NCBI GenBank assembly: GCA_024291935.2
Contig: CM044322.1
Coordinates: 28,457,405 to 28,521,404 of the forward strand
DNA length: 64,000 nt
Reading direction: 5' to 3'
Origin: Okapia johnstoni
Taxonomy: Eukaryota > Chordata > Mammalia > Artiodactyla > Giraffidae
This document shows, one piece after another, positions 12,101 through 21,100 of the stretch. Each line of letters begins with the position of its first letter. Position 1 is the first letter of the stretch. Made by a program: the position numbers and the translations under genes. Under the pieces are notes generated by a model. That model saw nothing but the letters and a program-made list of their open reading frames with translations, was not told where the DNA came from and did no database searches.

Positions 12101-15100
12101 CAGCAAAAATTTAATTAACAAGTGAAAGTAAAATAAAGATATCTCAGGTAAAAATTGAGAGAATTTGTCTCCATTACAGATGCACTCACTACAACAAACA
12201 TTGGGTTGGCCAAAAAGTTCATTTGGGCATTCTGTAGCATCTCACAAATGAATTTTTTGGCCTACCCAATACTATGCAGAGTACATCATGAGAAACGCTG
12301 GACTGGAAGAAGCACAAGCTGGAATCAAGATTGCTGGGAGAAATATCAATAATCTCAGATAGGCAGATGACACTACCCTTATGGCAGAAAGTGAAGAGGA
12401 ACTAAAAAGCCTCTTGATGAAAGTGAAAGAGGAGAGTGAAAAAGTTGGCTTAAAGCTCAACATTCAGAAAACTAAGATCATGGCATCTGGTCCCATCACT
12501 TTATGGGAAATAGATGGGGAAACAGTGGAAACAGTGTCAGACTTTATTTTTGGGGGCTCCAAAATCACTGCAGATGGTGATTGCAGCCATGAAATTAAAA
12601 GATGCTTACTCCTTGGAAGGAAAGTTATGACCAACCAAGATAGCATATTAAAAAGCAGAGACATTACTTTGCCAACAAGGGTCCATCTAGTCAAGGCTAT
12701 GGTTTTTCTAGTAGTCATGTATGGATGTGAGAGTTGGACTGTGAAGAAAGCTGAGTGCTGAAGAACTGATGCTTTTGAACTGTGGTGTTGGAGAAGACTC
12801 TTGAGAGTCCCTTGGACTGCAAGGAGATCCAACCAGTCCATCCTAAAGGAGATCAGTCCTGGGTGTTCATTGGAAGGACTGATGTTGAAGCTGAAACTCC
12901 AATACTTTGGCCACCTCATGCGAAGAGTTGACTCATTGGAAAAGACCCTGATGCTGGGAAGGATTTGGGGCAAGAGGAGAAGGGGACAACAGACAATGAG
13001 ATGGCTGGATGGCATCACCGACTCGATGGACATGAGTTTGGGTAAACTCCGGGAGTTGGTGATGGACAGGGAGGCCTGGCATGCTGCGATTCATGGGGTC
13101 ACAAAGAGTCGGACACGACTGAGAGACTGAACTGAACTGACTGAAATACAAAAGAAAGGATTCCCATAGGAAGAACAGGTAACCAGTTAGAAGCACAGGT
13201 TTGTGGGAAGGAATGACCATGACCAGAAAGGAAAGCACAGAGTAAATGGGGTGAATGAAGCATCATGGGGACCCAAACAGTGCGTCTGTCTGACCTGCTG
13301 CCTGTCAGGTCAGACAAAACCAGAACCTATGACCAGCACTGTGGAGGTAAGTTCACTTCTTCTCCATGCTGTGTCCCCCTCTCATTTCCTCCGCTGCATT
13401 CCCAGCACAGGCTGCTGTAACTTTCTGAGTGGGGAACATTCCTGGGGTAAGTTTATTTGATGCTACAGCTCAAGAATTGCCCGAGGATGCAGTGGGGTAT
13501 TGATAAAACATTTTTGAAATGGAATAAGGCAAGACCACTGTGTTTGTTCACATCACCTTTAATTTACACCACCTCATTTGTGTCACCACCTCCACTTTCC
13601 TGATGAGAAAACCAGCTGGCATGTGAGGTCATGCACCTATGCCCAGTCACTAGTGAGTGGGCAAGTTTGGCCTTCCAGCCCCCATATTCTCATTCAAAAT
13701 TTGTTCTTCTGAGCAAGAGAAAAAGGAAATCAGCAAGGGTTTGACACAAAAGCTGAAGAGGAATGAAGTCTTCCTCTAAATCTAAAATAGGATCAATGGA
13801 CCCAAGCAAACAGACCCTCAAAAGGGATATTTCCCCATTGATTCCAGAAAGAAGTAGCCTTCCTTATACCGAATTGACATGTGTCCCTTCTTTGTTCTTT
13901 TCATATATGCTTGAATAACTTCTGTAATATACCAATTATTTTCATACAGACTCTCTACATTAAAAAATTACTAACTTTTTCTTTGAATGATCTGTTCTCC
14001 TAAAGATTGGCCTTGATGTGAATAATTTGTTACCTCTTTCTGTCTCTCTGCTCTTCCTGCTTCTGTCTCTATATCCAACAAAAGAGGGCAAAGAAGAACT
14101 TTATTGGGTGGAAAACAACTGTCCTCCCTGGAGAATGTATAATCCCAGGCTGATTGTCATGCAGGTATGGAGCATGAGTCTACATGACCCTGTGGTCAAG
14201 GAAACCTCAAGCTGAGAAATTAATTTTAGGCTGGTAGTGTCTCCAGGTACCTGATGGAGATAAACACACATATTCTCTGGAGGAAAACTTAGCTCAAGTA
14301 ACAAAGGATTCTCATAGACAAAGCCAAATTGAACATGGACTTAGGCTTATGAAAAGACCAGCTTCCATGAGTGGGAAACAGCCAACAGCAGGGCTAGAAC
14401 CCCAAGGATTCATATTTTAGGATTATCTGATCCAGAATGTGTGGAGGCTGGCATCACGGGCCCCACACCTCGACATCTCTCTGCCTCTATGCCTTTGTAG
14501 TTGCTACTCCTGAGGAGGCAGAAAATATGTCCTCCCTCTCTTCAGTGTGGGTTTGCCCCTGTAGCTTTGGTAATGATGTGTTCCAGTACTGAGGCTAGGC
14601 CTTAAGTGTGCTCCTACTTGTCTCCATGAATTTCTACATGGAGAAGGACGTGCTTGCTTGTCCTCATAGGAAGATGAAGTTCATGGTACAGAGCTGCCCC
14701 AGCTGAGCCTGACCCACATTAGGTGAGCTGCCCCTAGTCCACTGGTGAATGTATGTTGTGATAAATAATTGTTGTTTTAAGCCCCTGAGTATGGGGGCAA
14801 TTTGTTAGGCAGCAGGAGCTAGCTGATGTAGAAATAACTCAAGTATGTTTGAAATATTAAAAGAAAAAAATAGAAAAAAATCAGTTTGGAAAAGAATCAC
14901 TTGGAAATTATAGAAATAAAAAATGTAATTGCTGAAATTAAATGTTAAAAAATCCAAAATGGATGGGTTAAGTGGAAGATACAACAGAACTGAAGAGAGA
15001 TTTAGTGAATTTGAATGTAGTTCTAAAGAACCCATAATGTGGGGCACAAAATCAAAGAGATGGAAATTTTTCTCTAAAAGATATATGGAAGGTAGAGTGA

Positions 15101-18100
15101 GAAAAATTGAGTGCATATATAATCAGAATTTAAGAAGGAGAAAAAAAAGATTACATGGGAGCATGTGTGTGCACTTGTGCTAAGTCATTTCAGTCATGTC
15201 TGACTCTTTGTGACCCCATGGACTGTGGCCCACCAGACTCCTCTGTCCATGGAATTCTCCAGGCAAGAATACTGGAGTGGGTTGCCATGCCCTTCTCCAG
15301 GGGATCCTCCCTATTCAGGGATTGAACACACATCTCTATGTCTCTTGCATTGGCAGGTGGGTTGTTTACGTCTAGTGCCACCTGGGAAACCACAATATTA
15401 AAAAGACAGTGGTGACAAGTTTCCAAAATTAATAAATGTTATTAATGTTCAGATTCAAGAATCACAACAGACCCAAAGCAGAATAAATAAAGAGAGTACC
15501 ATAGTTAGGTGCCTCGTGGTAAAAATGCAGGATACCAAGGGGAAAACAGTTCAGTGGGGAAAAAGTTCATCTGACAAGAAGGACAACTCATAACAGCAGC
15601 AGTGAAAGTCAGAGACAGTAAAGCTAAATCTTCAGGATACTGAGTCTATAACTAAGTCCAGATTTTTTAACCAGTTAAACTATTACTGAAGGATGCTGCT
15701 GCTGCTAAGTCACTTCAGTCGTATCCGACTCTGTGTGACCCCATAGACGGTACCCCACCAGGCTGCCCCGTCCCTGGGATTCTCCCGGCAAGAATACTGG
15801 AGTGGGTTGCCATTTCCTTCTCCAATGCATGAAAGTGAAAAGTGAAAGTGAAGTAGCTCAGTCGTGTCCGACTCTTTGCGACCCCATGGACTGCAGCCTA
15901 CCAGGCTCATCTGTCCATGGGATTTTCCAGGCAAGAGTACTGGAGTGGGGTGCCATTGCCTTCTCCGACTGAAGGATGAGTACCAAATGAAGTCATATTC
16001 AAATAAACAAAACTAAGGTTTGCAATTGAAAAGAGTATTTCAAAGCTGTGCTTCCCAAACCTGCTTGATCACAGGAAAGGCCTAACATGCTGGTTATATA
16101 TAGTACAGTTTCAGAGGTCTTACCTTATAAGATTTCTTGGTTTTGCCCAGATGGAGGCCTGTTATGGACTAAATGTTTGTCTCCCCCTCCCTACTCCCTA
16201 TTAATGTGTTGAAGCCTTAACCCCCAATGTGACTGCATTTGGTGATGGCAGTCAGGAGGTGATGAAGGTTAAATGAGGCCATGTGGTGGGGTCCTGATCC
16301 AGTGGGGCCAGTGCCTTATAAGAGGAGGAAGACACCCCAGAACTGACCCTCTCTGCCACATGAGGGCACAGTGAGAAGGTGGCTGTCCACAAGCCAAGAA
16401 GAGCCCTCACCAGGAATTGAATTGGTCAGTACCCCAACCTTGGACTTCTAGACTCCAGAACTTAGGGAAATAGATTTCTGTTGTTGAAGTCATCCCAACT
16501 ATGTTATTTTGTTATGGTGGCCCAAGCAGTAATAGTTAGAACCGGACATGGAACAACTGAGTGGTTTAAAATTGAGAAAGGAGTATGACAAGGTGGTATA
16601 TTGTCACCCTGCTTATTTATCTTCAATGCAGAGTACATCATGCAAAATGCAGGGCTGGATGAATCACAAGCTGGAATCAAGATTGCTGGGAGAAATATCA
16701 ACAACCTCAGATATGCAGATGATACCACCCTAATGGTAGAACATGAAGAACTAAAGAGCCTCTTGACGAAGGTGAAAGAGGAAGTGAAAAGCTGGCTTAA
16801 AACTCAGCATTCAAAAAACTAAGATCATGGCAACCCATCCCATTACTTCATGGCAAATAGAAGGGGAAAAAGTGGAAACGGTGGCAGATTTTATTTTCTT
16901 GGGCTCCAAAATCACTGTGGACAGTGACTATAGCCATGAAATTAAAAGATGCTTGCTCCTTAGAAGGAAAGCTATAAGAAACCTAGACAGTGTATTAAAA
17001 AGCAGAGACATTATTTTGCCAACAAAGGTCTATCTAGTCAAAGCTATGATTTTTTCCAGTAGTTATGTATGGACATGAGAGTTGGACCATAAAGGCGGCT
17101 GAGTGCCAAAGAATTGATGCTTTTGAATTGTGGTGTTGGAGAAGACTCTAGAGAGTCCATTGGACTGCAAGGAGATAAAACCAGTCAATCTTAAAGGAAA
17201 TCAGTCCTGAATATTCATTGGAAGGACTGACGCTGAAGCTGAAGCTCCAATACTCTGGCCACCTGATGTGAAGAGCTGACTCGTTGGAAAAAAAACCCTG
17301 ATGCTGGGAAAGAGTGAAGGCAAGAGGAAATGGGGATGATGAGAAGGCAAGAGGACAAGATGGTTGGATGGCATCCCTGACTCAATGGACATGAGTTTGA
17401 GCAAGCTCCGGAAGATGGTGAAGGACAGGGAAGCCTGGTGTGCTGCAGCCCAGGGGTCACAGAGTTGGACACAACTTAGTGACTGAACAACAACAAGCAG
17501 ATTGAGATGGGGCCGGAGGTTCCTGGGCAGACAACCGCCCCAGGTTCCTCTGATTATCAAGCAAGTTCAGCAAACACCGTCCTAATCAACGCTCCCCAAA
17601 TTTAAATGCAGAGGATCCCCTGGGGATTAGGTGCAGGTCCTCATTGAGCAGGCCTAGGGTGGGCCCTGAGTTTCTGAATTTCTAACAAACCCCCAGCTGA
17701 CACACTGTCTGTGGACATACTGTGAACAGGAGACTCCAAAAGCATGTACTTCAGAAAGAAGGAAAATTATTTCATAAGGGCTGCTGGAGAAGTAGGAAGA
17801 GTGATGAGCAAAGAAACTGGTAAGGGCATGGAAAATCTAAGTTAAATTGATGATATTAGAGAATGTTGCCTGTGTGCAGTAAATAAAAAATAAGGTGGAA
17901 ACCATGGACTTATCCACAACAATATGTGATCAGGGTGGAGGACAAGAAGAGTAAAACTGTTCTAAATGCTTGTGTTGTTTAGGAGAAACATGAAGCTATT
18001 GACTAACTGAGTAAGTCAAATACGCACATAAGATTTACGGTATATTAGTTTAGTTTTCTGCTTATGACATCAAATGCCACAATAGAACATCATTCCCTTT

Positions 18101-21100
18101 GTAATAACAGGAAAAATTCAGATAGTCTACAGAAATCAGTACTTTTCTGGAGACCTAGGACCTGAGGTCAGAAGGGGACCCAGAAAACAGAGTGACAAGC
18201 CCCACCAAGCAAAGATGGGACTGTTATACCTTTGACAGTCCCCAGGAGGAGTAAGAGACGGTCACCATATAAGTGACAAAGTAAGAAGAAATCAGCTAAT
18301 GTTTTAATGAATTCTTTTTTTTAAAGGTCCGTAATGTTATTTTTAAAACTATTTCTTTTTGGCTGTGCTGGGTCTTCGTTGCTGTGCATGGGCTTTCTCT
18401 AGTTGTGGGGAGTGGGAGCTACTCTTCGTTGAGGTGCACAAGCTTCTCATGGCAGTGGCTTCTCTTGTGGCAGAGCACTGGCTCTAGGCTTCAGTAGTTG
18501 AGGCACGTGGGCTCGTTAGTTGCGTTTCCCAGGCTCTAGAGCACAGGATCAATAGTTGTGGCACACGAGCTTAGTTGCTCTGTGGCATGTGGGATCTTCC
18601 TGGATCGGGGACTGAACCTGTATCTCCTGCATTGGCAGGCGGATTCTTTACCACTGATCCACCATGGAAGCCCCTTAATGAGTTCTTGAAGGCCAAGTGT
18701 GAGTTAACCAGTGTGGAACAGCTGGAGCTTCAACACATGGGGATTTTGCACTTATTCACCAGCTATTTCCATGGACCCTTACCAGGTGCTGATGAGAAAG
18801 ATTGGGGCAGTTCTCAGAAGGCCAGAGAGAGTCCCCCTCAGTGGCACAGGCATGCAGGAGATTATCTGCTTCTGTCGTGGTGCCTGCACTTGTTGTCTCA
18901 TGCTTGCCTGGACTCTCCTCTTGTGGGAAGCAAGAACTTGACACCACTGGGGGGAAGGGCAGTAAACCTTCTCACCTCCCAGGCACCAGGTGAAAATCTA
19001 CTGGTCTGGAGGAGAGTCTGATGTAAAAATTCTCTGCTTATGGAAGAGGCAAAGGAGAGCCCCCTGGGCCCAGGATCTTAGCTGAGGTCTGCTGCTGCTA
19101 GGTAAGGGGGAGGGGACTCAGGGATACAGCAAAGTCTGATGGACATGGGGATCAGGGCAGGGATGCTGTGACAGCTCCACTCCAAGACTGAGCATGGGCC
19201 AGGACACCAGAGCTCCCCCCCACCCCCTGCCAGCATAAGCCAAGCATTAAAGAGCAAGGGCAACCTACCACCTGTGGAGGGACAGAGGCATGGAGAGAAC
19301 CCCTCTGTGTCACACACATCTAGGGACTGCTGATTGCTGAGGCTGGAGCAGGAGCAAAGTGGGGCCAGAAGTTCCTTCTCTAAGCACAGGTAATCATCAC
19401 TCACAGCTGGAGAAAGGTGAAGTCTGCAGGGCACCGAGGGTGACAAGGGTGAAAACAAAACCCCAAATCAGCTGACTCCTGACTAGATGGATTCAACCAC
19501 TCACACTAAGACTGACAGAACAGGTGTGCTTATTTCTGGGTAAAAGTACTATTTACTCCAGTCTCTGCTCTTTCTTTAGATGTTCAGCATTCGGTAAAAA
19601 TGTGTGACACAGAGACACACACATACACACAGGGAAGAAAAAGCAATCCACTGCTATGAGATAAATTAATCAATAAAACTAGACTCAGAGATAGCTCAGA
19701 TACTGGCATTATCAGAAAAGGACTTCAGAATAATTATGATTAATATATTAAAAGTTCTAATGGAAAAGGTGGATAATATGCATGAACAGATAAGAAATTC
19801 AGCAAAGAGATGGAAGCTATAAAAAAGTGGAGAATGGGAAACGTCAGAAATAAAAAGCATGTTATTAGAGATGAATTTAGAATTTCTTTAACTGGCTGAC
19901 CAGTCCAGCAGATACAGCTGAGGAAAGAGCTGGTGAACCTGAAGATTAATTAGGGTCAAACTCTTCAAATTGTATCACAGAGAGTAAAAGAATGAACAAA
20001 ATCTGAACTGGGCATCCAAATACTGTGGGATAATATCATACCATCTGACAGACATGTATGCAGAGTCTGAGGAGGGTGGAAGAAGCAAGAGAAAAATGAG
20101 AGTCCTTAAACAAGATTGCTATTAATAAGAAAACCAAAAATAACAAGGAGAGGAAATATAATCCAGCTGGTCTTCATAGCTCAGCTATGAAAAATACTCA
20201 CTCAGTAGAACTATTGTAGTGATAAATATGGATTTATCAAAGGCAATGTTGTAGCTATACTGGGACTGTAGAAGCCTGGGTGGCTTAAGGAGCCAAATCT
20301 GCCTCCCATTTGGGATGTCAAATAGTACTGATAGAGGATCACTGACAAATATAACATTCTATTACAAAATCTGATTATAATATCATGACAGACATTTTTC
20401 TAAGTGTTTTTGATGTATGAAATCATTGAACCCTCAAGTAAGCCTCTAACTATGTTATGTTCCATTTTACAGATAAGGAAACTGAAGCACAAAGGTGTGA
20501 TGAAAACTTTCCAAAGTCACATAGCTGGGATTTGGGGAGGCTGGCAAGCCCACCAGGCTGTCAGACTTTAGAGCCTGGATATTAACCACACCCTTATAGT
20601 GCCTCCTTGTGATCTAGCAATGACAGTAAAGAGAGAAGAGTCCAGAGATGAAGTTTAGACATTCCAGTCCAGGGGTTGGCAGTATTTTTCTGTAAAAGGC
20701 CAGATAAATATTTTAGCCTTTGTGAGTCACATACAGACTCTGTCTCACTACCCGATTTAGCTCTTGTAGCATGAAAACATCCACAGGCAATATGCAAGTG
20801 AATGGACACAGCTGTGTTCCAATAAAACTTTATTTAGAAAAACAAGCAATGGGCTAGAGGTATCCAACCTCTGCACTAGACAATGAATATGACAGCTTCT
20901 GAGGAGCATAATTTCAGGATGGGCAGGAGTGTAGGCCTGGGACTGTATTTGCTACTGTAAATTTTATTTTAAAAAGTTGCTTTTATGAAAAAGGCTTATT
21001 TATAACTTTTGAAAAACATATTAAAATGAAAAAATCTGAGATAACCTTTAGAAGGATTAGAAATATAAAACTTTCAAGCTAGTTGAGGTAAAATGGAGTG

